Shown: in pieces, positions 33,616-46,844 of the stretch
How positions within the stretch are numbered: the stretch's first letter is position 1
How the letters are laid out: each line of letters starts with the position of its first letter
DNA from: Saururus chinensis
Taxonomy: Eukaryota > Streptophyta > Magnoliopsida > Piperales > Saururaceae
Assembly: GCA_035235625.1 (NCBI GenBank)
Contig: CP141145.1
Location: 2,852,001 to 2,916,000 of the forward strand
Reading direction: 5' to 3'
DNA: 64,000 nucleotides
The notes under the pieces: generated by a model
What the model saw: only the letters and a program-made list of their open reading frames with translations
Told to the model about the DNA's origin: nothing
Database searches by the model: none
Made by a program: the position numbers and the translations under genes

Positions 33616-34808
33616 TTTTATAAGGCCAAAGCAAGAAGAAAAGATCCTAAAATGCAGTTTGAAATATGAAACTATGTCGACAGGCAGGATTCAAAGAAAG
33701 TCAAACAATTAACCCGTAACTGCTTCTTATAACAATCGTGAAAGTTTTACAAAAATAAATTGAGGAAGTTCTCTCAAATTTCAAGTGGAAGAGATTATGA
33801 GAAGGCCCCGAGTTAAATCAGCCAATCTAGGTGCGTAGTGAATTGTAGAAATAAGGAAATAGAGGAGAAAGAGGATTCAATAACTCCAACAAAATAAACT
33901 CAATTGAAATAACATTAAGATGACTACAATTCATGAGATTTCAATAGAACCAATCATGATCATGATGGAAAACATAAATTAATCTACCATATAAGCACAA
34001 TTCATTTAAATCAAAAGTAATAGTTCATTACATTTCATGTGGACAAAAAACCAAACTACATGAAGTTCATATCAATCACAAAAATATGCAAAGAAACATA
34101 AAAAGCATAAACTGTGGATCACTTACCTCTCAAGTAACTCACCAAAAATTTGAAATCAAGGTAAAATGGCTACTTTTTGTACAAACCCTAAGTCAGCATA
34201 TAAAAACCCTAAGGTGCCAACGAACGAAAAGTACTACAATAATCAATATTATTGGAAAAACCAATTTATCTTACCTTAATTTGAATTTTTCAATCCCAAA
34301 CAACCCCTAATTGGTTTCCAAGCTGAATCCAACTCTACCAAGATGGCACTTCAATGATAGGGTTTTCCATGATCTAGGGTTCTCAAGAGCCTTTTCAAAA
34401 GAACAATGGCGGATTGTGAAGAAATAAGAGGAAATAACTTGAAGAAGAGGAAATGAGAAGGGGAACAGAGAGAAAGTGTCAACCAGCAAGAGAGAGAGAG
34501 AGGGAGGCGGTTGGCTAAGTAAGGGCGAGTTCCAAGTTGGGTAATTTCCTTCTAATTTGGGACCCTTTCCATCCTTATCTCAAATCCAATAAAATCCACA
34601 ATAGGAGTGTCCAAATCAAATCCAAACCAATTTTGGCCTTATCTTCAGCTTGGTGTCAACACTACCTACTAGGAAGGCTAGCATATATATGTCTGGAGCA
34701 TGACTTGCTCAGCTCAAATTTGCATACCTTCTTACCCGATTATGCCTAATACTTTTGAAATAAATTCTAAAATTGCCAAAAAAACACAAAAAAATCATGG
34801 GTGTTACA
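33616..34808 (-). repeat. Gypsy-type LTR relic (unit 2 copy)
   Basis: Counterpart of 10353-11513, ending at 34808 in GTGTTACA (TGTAACACCC on the - strand, a common Gypsy LTR start). It is preceded on that strand by a polypurine-like CTTCATAAGGTGGCTAAG. Includes a GA-rich run near 34430-34505. Confidence 0.58.
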
Positions 34809-35960
34809 ACTTAGCCACCTTATGAAGAAACTTCATCCACAGACTATCCGCATGCGAAAAGCTATGAATAAGCATTCATCTCATCCTCTCCTTTCTACAT
34901 TGCTTCCTCAACCTCATGGTTGATTAAGATGACTTTAGCTAAAGAAACACCTTTATATGTAGCAATTGCTCTTTCTCATCAAGAATCTATGCATGTTCCA
35001 CCTTTATCTAAAGAAACATCTTTATATGCAGCAACTGCAACAATAGCCTATTTATCATCCATTTTCTCCCTACTGAGAACAGGAACATCATGTTCCTAGA
35101 ATCGAGTCAAATTCAACATCGTTAGATAAAATAGTATCTTCTATTGCCATATCTTAAAATCTGAACCAATTAATTTTTTCAGCTTCTACCCTTTCACTTG
35201 AATAATAAACATGAGTAGTCATGGTAGTGGGAATTATAACTGAAATAATATTGGTACCCTTTTCAGTCATTTTTGTTCCAATAAACTGAAGATAATCTCA
35301 GTTTCAAAATATTAAAAACATAGCTTTGAAATACTAATCACAACATTAAAGTATGAAAAAAATTATATAATTCTATCTTAAGATTATTAATTTTCTTACC
35401 TTAGCAATTGTTGATGAAGGAAAGTTACAGCAAGTCGAGAACTAGATCGAACCAAGCACACATGCTCTATATCTTAAGACAAAATTATGCCCTCCTTACA
35501 TGTGTTTAGGAATCATTAGGGTATTTTTCTATGAGGATAAGACGATCTACCATATGTTATGTGAAGGTATACTGTAGAAGCACCTTCACACAGCAGATAC
35601 AATGAACCACTATTATGTAATACTCTTAGAGAAGATGGTAATGAAATCTAGTAAATGATGATTAAGAAAAATAATTTTTGGTATTTTATAAGAAATATCA
35701 TTGAAGAAGACAACCTGTCCCGTTCAAATTGATGTGTTTGACCGTTAACAGACACATTTGGTTTAAGAGAAAATGAAACTCATTTGGGTTAAAAGAAAAC
35801 CAAATAAATTTGTTTAAAATATAATTATCTTGTTGACCCAACCTAATCCAACCTAGCCCAGCCCGGCCGGTCTTACAAATTGAACCAAGCCAGGCGGATA
35901 AATGAATTGTGGCAAAGCACACATGCGCGTGGGTTAGTCCATCTAGATGCATAAGTCTAA
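34809..35960 (-). pseudogene. Antisense copia leader and gag-start relic (unit 2)
   Basis: The reverse complement aligns with 46353-47100: AGAAGGTGCTTC/GAAGCACCTTC, GACGATCTAC, TCGAGAACTAGAT, and the gag start around GGAATTATAACTGAA. It extends further than the unit-1 copy, which stops at about 12090. Stops and indels are present and no pol is seen. A TTAGCTAAAGAAACA motif occurs twice within 34930-35030. Confidence 0.65.
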
Positions 35961-38900
35961 TATGTATCTCCCCAACGAAAGTGGGTTGGCCTAAGGGCCT
36001 AACCTAAAAGGCCAAAGTTACACCTTATATAGTAATATCATTATCATTTCTTAGGTGATGTGGAACTATTCATAACTTTCAACCAATTCACATGTATGTT
36101 TTCATTCACATAAAAGTAAGTTTTAACCCACTTTCTAACAAAAAAGACTAAATTGGAAATGAAGGTTAGACAAAACTCATAACTTAAAAAGGATGCTAAA
36201 TTATATTAGAGGAAGAAAATGTTCATTTAAACTTTTTTTATGCTAGATTAGAAGAATAAAATAAGAGAACACAAACAAATAGTGGAAATTGATGACTAAC
36301 AATCGAAATAGTTGTCAATTTCGGGTGATCCACATCCATGACAAAAGATCATGTGGCCCAAGAGAATGAAATTGCAAATCTTCAAAGTTCTTTGAAAGAA
36401 CCCAATCGCCAATGAGAAATTCTCTAACTCCCTTGGACTTCGGCCATGAAGGAAGAGAAAAGATTAGCGACAAATAGATAGGTGGCGGGAGGGAGCAAGG
36501 CAATGACAAGAAGAGAAGAGACTAGAGAGAGACAGATAGAAGGGAAATGAGAAAGCTGCCATTTTCATTGTCAAGGAGTGACAGACGTTAGTAGAGGTGT
36601 GAGGGTTAGTCATATGGAGGAGGAACGACCGCTGGATGTAGAAATGGAAATTTGGGAAGGTAGTGTATTTTTTTTACTAGGTTAGCCACTATCAAGGGCA
36701 TAAAGTCCATGGTCGTTGGATTATAACTGGATGGTCGTGATGAGAACTACAACTCAAAATTAGTTATTGCTATCTTTTTCTATAAAATTATAGTTGAACA
36801 ATTGGAACAAGACAATTATATGCGGAGATAGACTATCAAATCAAGAGCTGAGTTTTTTAAAGTGTGTGAGGATAAACTTGGGGTTAAGATAGTTGAAACA
36901 AAAATCCTGAATGGCAAGATTAAACCACTAGATAATATTTGGGCTGATTTAGAATAAGAAAAGTTGGAGTAACTTAGAAAGCAAAGTGATTTGGATAGTG
37001 AGATTGAATGTCTTAAGCTTAATTAGAAGTCAAGCTTATTTGGAATAGATCAAAGTCCTTGAACAAGAGTTTGACGTCAATACTTTAACCTTCTTTAACT
37101 CTATTAAATGTAAGGAAAAACTCTTGTCTGTTAGATAAATACCTCTTGATAAGACTAGTCTAGGATGTGAGGGTAGCCCTTCTTCTAGTTGAAGTAACTT
37201 TGTCAAGGCTTCCTTACAAACCTCTTTCCAATGTTACTGTCTACATTGTCTAAGTGTGTCTCACACTTCGGAACAGTTCAAGTTTGTGATTGTCATGCGA
37301 GGAAGTTCTTCCATAAGATCTTTGTTTGTTTCTGGAACAAATGTTAGACCTCAATCACCTTTATCCTATGTTTCCACATCGATGCCTCACATGGTCTATT
37401 CTCAACACACAGTAATGAAAGTTTGAACGAAAAGACCAATATTGAACAAACAAGTTTGAATAGTCTTTTTAAAAGCTTTGGGATGTTTCTGCTTGGGTAG
37501 TACAGGCAAAAGCTCTTCTCACCTCTCTAAGTGAGAGAACTTTTCTTTGTCCTAGTTTAATTTTTTTGATTAATTTTGAAATATTTATCTTAGATTAGTT
37601 TTTGCTACTAATTTTAGTTATTTTCAAAATAAAAAGTAAAAAACCTTGTAAACAAAAAAAAATGTTTTCATGAGGCAAGCTTAACTAAGTTATCATCTAA
37701 TGTTGTCTTTTGATGAGAGAAATGTATGGTGTTAGTGATTCACTCATATTTCTCTAGTCCGCTTTTGTAACTATGCACACATCATTAAGTGCTTATGCCC
37801 CATTTGGAGCATTTTTATTTTTAAAGAGTTTTTGTCCCCAAGATCCAATGCATTTAAATTTTTGTCCTATATTTTGATATTATGTATCTAAAGTACTAAC
37901 TTGTTTGGCAAATATGCTCTAATAATAAAAAAATATAAAACACCTATTTGGCAGCCATTTTAGAGAAGGGATGTATACAACTTAACAACATATGCATATA
38001 TTTTAGAGAAGGGATGTATACAACACAGATTTGCTCTACTAATGGGTAGAGAAAATAGACAGAGGGAAATTTTAAATAAGCGCAAGCCATAAATTTGTGT
38101 GTTGGTAACCCCAAAATTAGATTTATATAGAAATGTAATAAATAACTAAAAAATGAAAATGAATAAAACAGAAATGAAAACCCGCCAACCTCAACATGAA
38201 GATGATCAACAAATGCACTAGAGATCAATTTTTAACCTGAACTGCCTTTTCCTCCACAACCAGCTTGCAAATTAATGCAGTCAAAACACCAAAGCAGTTG
38301 CAAAAAAATAAAATCATTTGAATTTTTCCTCAAAAAATTTCCTCTTTGATCACAACTAGCCAAAAATCAGTCACACCTTATCAAAATCCTCTAATATTTT
38401 TCTTCCTGATTTTTTCCTCACCACTCTTCCACTGCTCCAAATCATCCCCAGCAATGCCCACCCGTCTGACAATGGCTCAACTCCTCTCCATGGATTCTGA
38501 GGCGGTAACTGCATTCCAACCGGTAGATGTTTCAAAGGTGGGAGCTGAGGAGGCTACGGGTGGGGGTGAGGACGAGGCACTACTAACACAGGCTTAGCGC
38601 CGATTTCCAAGATTGTTGCCTCGTAGGCAAACCCTAGTCCCATGGACCTCCACTCCATCACCTCCCTGCTCGAGACTCAAGAAGCTGGCTCTATGTACCT
38701 GAGTTCTTGTTTGATGTTTGACCCTCTCTTTTTACCCACTAACTTGTCATCATGAAGGAGTATCACGCGTTGGTGGGTCTGGGTCTTGATAGAGTTGGGA
38801 TAGAAAATTCATGGGTTTTGTTCTTTAAATGGCTGAAGGCCTCCTTGGATTTGGAGATCTGGTTGTTGGTGAGCTCTCTCTAGAATTGGAACCTGTGTGG

Positions 38901-39229
38901 AACGATTGACAAGGATGAGAGGAAAAAACTACCAGCCCTTTGGTCAGCCCTACACTTTTTGGAAAAAAACAACTCAGGTCGTATTTTTTCTCTGGTATTT
39001 GAAAATAAAAAAATATATTAAGTGATCAAGCTTGTATTTGTTGGTTCCAAACAATTTTTTTTATTAAAATGACCTTGAAGAAGTTCTTACACTGTTCAAG
39101 AATTTAATCAATCCTAAATCTTAGGATATTGGGTCTTTTGTGGATTGAATTGACACTTGGTTATTTGATTTTAGAGAGACTTTAATTTAATTAATGTGGT
39201 AGCTCTTGGAGAACTTATTTTTCTATTTA
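35961..39229. other. Unit-2-specific intergenic stretch
   Basis: No gene I can support. At 36780-37100 a + strand frame broken by many stops reads like a decayed coiled-coil or gag-like ORF (residues such as EFFKVCEDKLGVKIVETK), but I do not recognise the family. At 38458-38597 a short open frame with LTMAQLLSMDSEAVTAFQP is also unrecognised. The tandem TTTTAGAGAAGGGATGTATA motif occurs twice at 37960-38020. Confidence 0.4.
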
Positions 39230-40930
39230 CTTGAGGAGTCTCATTGAAACTTATTAATTATGCTAATCAATTTGATAAGATGGCTAAAATAAAATATTAT
39301 AATCTAAGTTGTGTCTAGCTAAGAATTTTAAATTTTTATTATTTTAAATATTTAAGAACATTTTGATCTCATAAAAACTTTGGAGTGATTTCCAAATTAT
39401 TTTGAATATATCTTTTCAACATAAATTAATTGGAAAATAAATTAAGAAATTGGGTCTAGTAAATGGCTGATCAATCAATGGTCCGATTGATTAGGGCAAA
39501 ATATCTAATGGGTGAATTAAATCTGCCCCTTCATTTTTGGTCATTGTCCTCTCATTAAATCCTCTTAAACTATTAGAATGGGCATATGATTTTATTAGCT
39601 AATTTTGGTGATTAAAATAACATTAAATTAATATATAATTTGAGTTACAAGATAAATTAGTTGCTACTCTAAATCAATGATGAAGATGAAACAGATCAAA
39701 AGACTCAAAAAGTATTTTGATAAGTAAAAATATATACGCACATCACATTCACACACTTAAGATAACGAGATTATGATAAAAGAATGTGAAAAAGTGTGTA
39801 TGACCATTTACTTAGAACCACGATTTTGTCTATTCATCAAATCTTTTATATTCATACTGATTTTACTTCAGCCATTCCCAACATACACAAAATGTTGACT
39901 CAATAACTTGATTCTACTAATCAAGAAGGGAAATAAGCCAACGCATACTTGTGACTTCACATGATCTAACATCATCCATACAAAACCCTTTTGGGAATAG
40001 TTATTTCCAGTATGAAATAGAACATAAACCCATGATAATCATCCAAACATTAACCTTTTGGAATCAATGGGTCAACTCACATAATCAAAGTGGCATACAT
40101 GATATGCACAACAAGTAAGCAATTTCACAATTCATCATGTGAAAACAAAACCAAAACCAACTACACCCTAGCATGTTTTTTAACATCATCATGCTAATTT
40201 CTTCTTGTACAGTGAAAGAACTCCCATACCTAGTTCAACAATGGTGCAATTCATTCCTTCTCCCATGAACTCACCTGTATCCATGACCCTTGTCCATGGT
40301 AATACTGTGAGAGTTTGAAATGATGGAAGATGAATAATGAAAGAAGGAAGAAGTTGTAGAGGAAGGAGGCTAACTTGAAGGAGAAGAGAGATAGAGAGGG
40401 GCAATGGGTTAGGGGGAGAGAGAGAGAGGCGGGAGTTATGCCTCCATCCTATCTGGGCTGATTAGGGGAAATTTACTTCTTAGTTAAAAGCACAAGATCC
40501 TCATTAGCCAATAGGGAATGAGTACTTGGAGATCCTTACATTTTTTATTCCCTCAAAATTTGAAATTTAAACACAAATAAAGTATTAAGTGGGCACGCAC
40601 TTGTGCCCGGCTCGTCTCTTGACTTAGGCCAGTCATTAGGTTTTGGGTCACGCCCTAGTTCCTCTTCCACTTGATTTCCATTGCTATTGCACACCCTTAT
40701 TCACAAAATTACAATTTAAATTCCCATAAAATAAGAAAATAATTTGTTAAAGTAATTGACTTATATCACATTCCACCCATCCTAATGAACTCCATAATTA
40801 ACCGTACTAAATTAATCATTCACATAACGTCAAGAAGTAAATTCACTACTAAGTTTTCATAAGTGTACAAATTAAGCTCGAAGCCTCTCGACGAAATGTA
40901 GAAAAGATGCGAGGATGTAAATTTAGTTCT
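39230..40930 (-). repeat. Second gypsy-type LTR relic (unit 2 copy)
   Basis: Counterpart of 12276-13990. The LTR border is at 40770 (ATATCACA, then the polypurine-like complement TTCCACCCATCC). The rest is AT-rich with matching GA-rich patch at 40320-40435. Confidence 0.5.
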
Positions 40931-41727
40931 TCATTCCCGTTCATAATTGGTCATAGTGTCCTTGCCTTCAGATGCTCTGCCATAATCACAGCTGGTATTC
41001 CTCTCCTTGTGCCCATGAAACCCAAAAATAAGCTCAACACAAGTTTGTCGTAGCCCAACTTCTTTTGCCCATTTTTTAACTCTTCCTTCGTTGGGTACCA
41101 TGTCCTGGTGAATCTTGGTCTGTTGTGTCTCTTTCTTTACCCTGTCCTTGTGACCCTTGTCCGCGGCAATAGTCTCCTGCATTTCCCTCACATGCTGCCA
41201 ATTCTTCCAGTTGAGTTAATCCTCTATGGCATATGTAACTGTTTCCCATCAAGACTATGTGTGCCCAATTTGGGATACCTAAGTTCCTTTCTCTCCTAAG
41301 CAGCTATGTACTTTTGGATCGATCTGGCCTTTGGAGTATGAGAGTCGGGAACTACTTTCTTTCAGTGTGTGCTGGCTCTTTTGTTCCCATCGGTTTCCTT
41401 CCCCTGCTTCTGTAGCTCCTGATCATCTTCTTAAATTTCATCTTCAGTTAAAAAAAAAAAATTCTGAAAGCAACGTTGCACATGTGTAACATGCATGAGC
41501 TATTGATTTTCTAGATGAGCAAAATTAATTTGCCTTCCCACACGCCCACAAAATTTGAAGTCTGAGGAGTACTCTTACGCGTGATTGTGTGCATTGATTT
41601 CTGCACTAAGAGTATACAAGAAGCATGCGGGAAATGTCGTTATTCATGCACGCTCAAAGCTCAAGCCACCAACACATTATCATTAATATGTCGTTATTCA
41701 TCTACTACGCCAGAGAGAGACTGACAA
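40931..41727. other. Flank upstream of the third PLR-like copy
   Basis: A - strand frame at 40931-41191 and a + strand frame at 41108-41299 overlap; neither resembles a known family. From about 41640 short stretches (CTCAAAGCTCAAGC, CAACACATTAT) echo the promoter of the other copies. No TATA box as clear as in copy 2. Confidence 0.4.
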
Positions 41728-42063
41728 ATGGGAAAGAGCAGGGTGCTAGTGGTGGGGGAAACTGGATACTTGGGGAGGAGATAGTGAAGGCAAGCCTTGC
41801 AGAGGATCATCCAACTTTTGTCCTCCAAAGGCAAGAATTGGGTGTAGGGGACATTGAGAAGCTGCAAACGCTCCTCTCTTTCAAGGAGCAAGGTGCCCAT
41901 CTCGTCACTGCTTAGTTTTCCGACCACCGGAGCCTCATCAACGCTGTGAAACAAGTTCATGTGGTCGTATGTGCAATTGCAGACCTGCCCTATATTAGAA
42001 GGCACCATATCTTGCTTACAGCTCAAGCTCATAGATGTCATCAAGGAAGCTGGCAATGTCAAG
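41728..42063 (+). pseudogene. PLR-like copy 3, exon 1 only, broken
   Basis: Alignable over the full 336 bases of exon 1, starting ATGGGAAAGAGCAGGGT and ending CTGGCAATGTCAAG followed by a GT donor. A 1-base loss at about 41763 and a second within AGGAGATAG shift the frame early, a TAG at about 41914 stops the main open frame, and an extra base in CTTGCTTACAGC restores the length. Exons 2-4 are absent: element C begins 210 bases downstream, where intron 1 should run on. Clearly a non-functional remnant of a third tandem unit. Confidence 0.88.
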
Positions 42064-42272
42064 GTAAAGTCTTCTGTACGGAGGGTAAAAGACGAAGGTA
42101 GGTAGCTCAGCCGTATGTGTGGTCGGTAATGGTGAAGGAGCAATAGCTAATACAATGACGTCAGTCATATTAAATTATGAGATGAAAATTCTACGGAAAA
42201 CTATTAACATTTTTGTTGACTGACTTTTGTTTTTGTGCGCTCCTTTGTAAGAACTTTAATTCCTAACATAAT

Positions 42273-45200
42273 CACTACAACAAATTGTAGTATTAGTGAC
42301 GAATATAAGCGTCGCTAATAATACCATATGCGTCATTAATGAGTATTAGCGATACATAAAAAAACATCACCAAATACGTCAATAAAACTACAGTCGCTAT
42401 TAATTATTAGCGACGCTTATAATAAGCGTCACTAAAAGTATAATATTAACGACGTATAAATAAATGTCGCTAAAAATATTATTATTAGCGATGCGTATTA
42501 AGCGTCACTAATATATTACTATTAGCGATGCTTATCACTAAGCGTTGCTAATAGTTATTTATTAACGATGCTTAATATGAGTCACTAATAATAAAATTTT
42601 TTTAAAAAAATAATAAATAAAATAATAAAAATAATTTTCCAAAAAGAAAATAAAAATTTTATTTTCCTATTAGTGACGCTTTTGAAAGCGTTGCTAATAT
42701 AAAATAAAAATAAAAAATCCATTAGCGACGCTTTTCTAAGTGTCGCTAATATGAAACACAAATAAAAAAAATAACAAAGTCATTAGCGACACTTTTATAA
42801 GCATCTCTAATGACTTAATAAATTAATAAAAAAACCATAGGCGGCATAAGGCCGCCAATGAGGGATCGGAATCCGGTGGGGACCCTTCCACCGGTCTATT
42901 GACAGAAGGGGGGGAACCGGGTGTAGGGGGTTTGAGCAAGGAGCCGACCGGCGGGGGAGCTGGATTCCGGCCCCAAAGCCCCTTCCTCCGGTCTGTCAAT
43001 TGGAGGAGAGGGGGTGGGGGGAGAACAGGGAGGAGGGGTGGGGGACCAGAGGACGGCAGGTCGCCAAAATCCGGCCCCCGGCCCCCCTCTCTCCCTAGCT
43101 CCACCCCCTCCTTCCCCTCCACCGAAAATCAAAGGGGAAGGTGCGGGGCAAGGGGAAGCCAGGGGTGAGAAGGGGAGGAACTATGGAGGCGGGGCAAGGA
43201 AGATGACAGGGCACAGATGGACAAAGACGAGGGCGGCAGAAGTGGTAGGGAGGCGTGGCAGTGTGGGGTGGGCGACGAGCTATGGGAACCTATGGTGGGG
43301 CATTTTATAAGGAGTGGGCGAAATTTTGCCTTTGCGAGGAAATTTCTCCCACAAGCAAAATTTCCCTACTCGGGCAAAATTTCACCCGCGTATATTTTTT
43401 TTATAAATATTAATTATTACTGACGGTCATGATGGTAGTCGCTATTTACATGTTTCAGCAACGAACAATGCATACGTCACTAAAACATTTGTATTTAGTG
43501 ACGTATATAACAATATATATATATATGTCGCTAAATATAGTACATTTTAGCGACGAACATTACATATGTCGCTACAACAGTCCCTTATTGCGATGTTCTT
43601 TAGAAACATCGCAATTGATAAGTATTCATGATGTATAATATACGTCACAAGTGATATAGTGTTTTCTCTCTCCCTCTCCTCCTCTCTACATCTCCTCTCT
43701 TCTCTCTCTTCCCAATCCTCTCTCTTCTCTCTCTACCCTCTATCTCCGCTCTCTCTCCCTTCTCTTTCTACCCTCTCTCTCGCCCTCTCCCTCTCCCTCT
43801 CCCTTTCCCTCTCCCTCTCCCTCTCCCTCTCCCTCTCCCTTCCCTCTCTATGCCCTATCTCTCCCTTCTCTCTCTACCCTCTCTCTCCCCCTCTCCCTCT
43901 CCCTTCCCTCTCTATGCCCTCTCTCTCCCCTCTCTCTCCCTTCTCACTCTACGCTCTCCCTCTCCGCCTCTCTCTACCTTCTCTCTCTCCTTTTCTCTCT
44001 CCCTTTTCTCTCTCCCTATCTCTCTCTCCCTTATCTATATATCTCCCTCTCCTCTCTCTCCCTTCTCTATATCTTTCCCTCTCCTCTCTCTCTCCCTCTC
44101 TCGCTTCCCCCTCTCTATTTTATATTTTTTATTTAAAAAATAAAAAAAATTAGAGATGCTAGGCATATACTTCACTAATACTAAGGGTATTCGCAAGGTA
44201 TATGCCTATCCGTAGCTAATACTCAAAGGTATTAGCAACGTATATCAATATATATCGTTAATACCTTTTTTATTTTTTTTAATCAATTTTTAAATAATAA
44301 ATAAATAAAATTTCCTCTCTCCCCTCTCACTCTCTTTCTCCTCTCTCTTCTCTCTCTACCCTCTGTCTCTCTCCTCCCTCCCTCCACCCACTTCTCTCTC
44401 TCCTCACTCTCTCCCTTTTCTCTCTAACCTCTCACTCTCCATTCTCTCTCTCCCCTCTCTCTCCCTTCTCTCTCTACCTGGCCTCTCTCTCCCTCCTCTC
44501 TCTCCCTTCTCTCTCTACCCTCTCTCTATCCCCTATCTCTCTCTTTCTCTCCCTTCTCTTTCTCCTCTCTCTCTTCCCCTTCTAGCTCTCTCTCCTCTCT
44601 CTCTCTTCTCTCTCTCTCCCTTCTCTCTCCCTCTCTCCTCCCTCTATCTTTCTTTCTCCACCCTCTCTCTCCTCCCTCTATCTTTCTCACTCCTCTCTCT
44701 CCCCCCCTCTCTATTTTATATTTTTTATTTAAAAAATAAAAAAATGTATTAACGATGCATAGAATATATGTCGCTAATACTAAGGGTATTAGCGACATAT
44801 ATGCTTACATGTCGCTAATACCTTTTTATTTTTTTATCAATTTTTAAATAAATAATAAATAAAATTTCCTCTCTCTCTCCTCCTTCCACATTCTTCTCTC
44901 TCTCCTATCTATCCCTCTCTCCCCTCTCTCCCTCCTCTCTCTTCTCTCTCTACCTTCTCCCTCTCCTCCCTCCCTCCACCCACTTCAGTCTCTCCTCTCT
45001 CTCTCCCTTCTCTTTCTCCCTCTCACCCTCCCTTCCCTCTCTACCCTCTCTCTCTATCCCCTATCTCTCTCTATCCCCTATCTCACTCTCCCTTCTCTCT
45101 CTCCCTCTCTCCTCCTTCTCTCCTTTCTCTCTATTCTATATTTTTTATTTAAAAAATAATAAAAAAATGTGTTAGCCACGTATATATTTATACGTCTCGA

Positions 45201-46352
45201 ATACTTTTCTACTTTTTATCGATTTTGAAATAATAAATAAATAAAATAAATAAAATTTCATCTATCTCTCCTCCCTCCACCCTCTTCTCTCTCTACCCTC
45301 TCTCTGCCTTCCTCTGTACCCTCTCTCTCCCTTCTCTCTATACCCTCTCTCTCATCCCTCTCTCTCTCCCTTCTCGCTCCCTTCTCTCTCTCTCTCTCCT
45401 CTCTCTCTCTCCTCTCTATCTCCTCTCTCTCCCTTCTCTCTCCCCTCTCTCTCTCCCTCTCCCTCTCTCTCCTCCCTCTCTCTCCTCTTTCTCTCCCTCT
45501 CTCCTCCCTCTCTCTCCTCCCTCTATCTCCTCTCTCTCTCCCTCTCTCCTCCCTTTCTCTCTTCCCTCTCCTCTCTCTCCTCTCTCTCGTCCCTCCCTCC
45601 TCTCTCCTTACACACTATCTCTCCTCTAATTTTAATATTTAATTCGTTAAAATTAATTTTAAAATATTTAAAAATTTTATAAGAAATCATATAAGTGATG
45701 TATATTATTAGTATGTATTTTAATTTAATTTTTTTAATTTTAAAATAAAAAATTAATATTTTTTTAATTTAAAAATAAAAAACTAATAATTTTTTTAATT
45801 TAAAAATAAAAAATTAATAATTTTTTTAAAATTAAAAAAAAAATTACTATCCCTATCCTCTCTCTCCTCAAATTTCAAATTTGTATGATATTTTATTTTT
45901 AAAAATTAATTTTAAAATTAAAATATAAAATAAAATAAATCGTATTAGCGACGTATAGAAATATATGTCGTTAATACTTATACTATTAGCGATGTCTATT
46001 TCTATACGTCGCCAAAAAAATTTATTTTATTTTGTATTTTTATTATAATTAATAAGTATGAGTGACACTTATGCTAAACATCGCTAATAGAAGATCTATT
46101 AGTGACACTTATATTAAGCGTCGCTAATAGTTATAAATTTTTTTCTTTTTTCTATTTAAAATATATAGCTTTTAGTGATGTTTAGAGAAAGCATTGCCAA
46201 TAGGTCAACTATTAGCGACGCGTATTATAAAGCGTCGCTAATAGTTGACTTTATTGCGACGCTTTTTTATACATCGCCAATGGTTATTTTTTGGGATGCC
46301 TGATTTTGCGTTGCTAATAAATATGTCGCTAATAATACATTTTGTTGAAGTG
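42273..46352. mobile_element. Non-autonomous CACTA-type element C
   Basis: Left end CACTACAACAAATTG, right end CATTTTGTTGAAGTG. Hairpin arrays of TTAGCGACG type lie near both ends (42290-42815, 45940-46335) and between CT blocks (43415-43640, 44150-44265, 44750-44825, 45170-45200). It has a GC-rich core (42835-43310), AAATTT palindromes (43316-43395) and polypyrimidine blocks at 43660-44120, 44312-44715, 44868-45140 and 45262-45630. The flanking 3-mers differ (AAT left, TGG right), so no target duplication is seen. No transposase. Confidence 0.78.
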
Positions 46353-46844
46353 TGGGTCTGGTTTTCTCTTAACCCGAATATGTCCGTTAACAGGTGAACA
46401 CATCTCTTGAATGGGATCAGTTGTCTTCTTCAATGAGATTTCTTATAAATCACAAAAAAATGTTTTTCTTAATCATTCTTTTTTGGATTTCATTACCATC
46501 TTCTATTAGAGCAATTGCATAATAGAGTTTCATTGCATACGCTGTGTGAAGGTGCTTCTACAACGTATAGTAGATCGTCTTATTCTAGGAGATAGATGCC
46601 CAAGCGATTCCTAAGCACTAGTAGGGAGGGCATAGTTTTGTCTTAAGGATAAGTGTGTGCACTTGATTAAATCTAGTTCTCGGCTTTCCATAACTTTGCT
46701 TCATTGCAACAAATACTAAGGTAAGGAAGTTAACAATCTTAAGACAGAATTATAAAAAAAAAAATTCATACTTTACTATTGTGATTAATATTTCAAAGCT
46801 AAATACTTTGAAACTAAGATTGTCTTCTATTCATTGGAATAGAA

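Noticed and set aside
40931..41299. Charged 86-codon - strand frame and overlapping 63-codon + strand frame
   Set aside because: No recognisable domain, no conservation within the window, and overlapping on opposite strands.
42823..43423. Pro/Gly-rich frames in the GC-rich core of element C
   Set aside because: Overlapping frames on both strands, no homologue recognised and no conservation with the cores of A or B. Treated as element core or captured DNA, not a gene.
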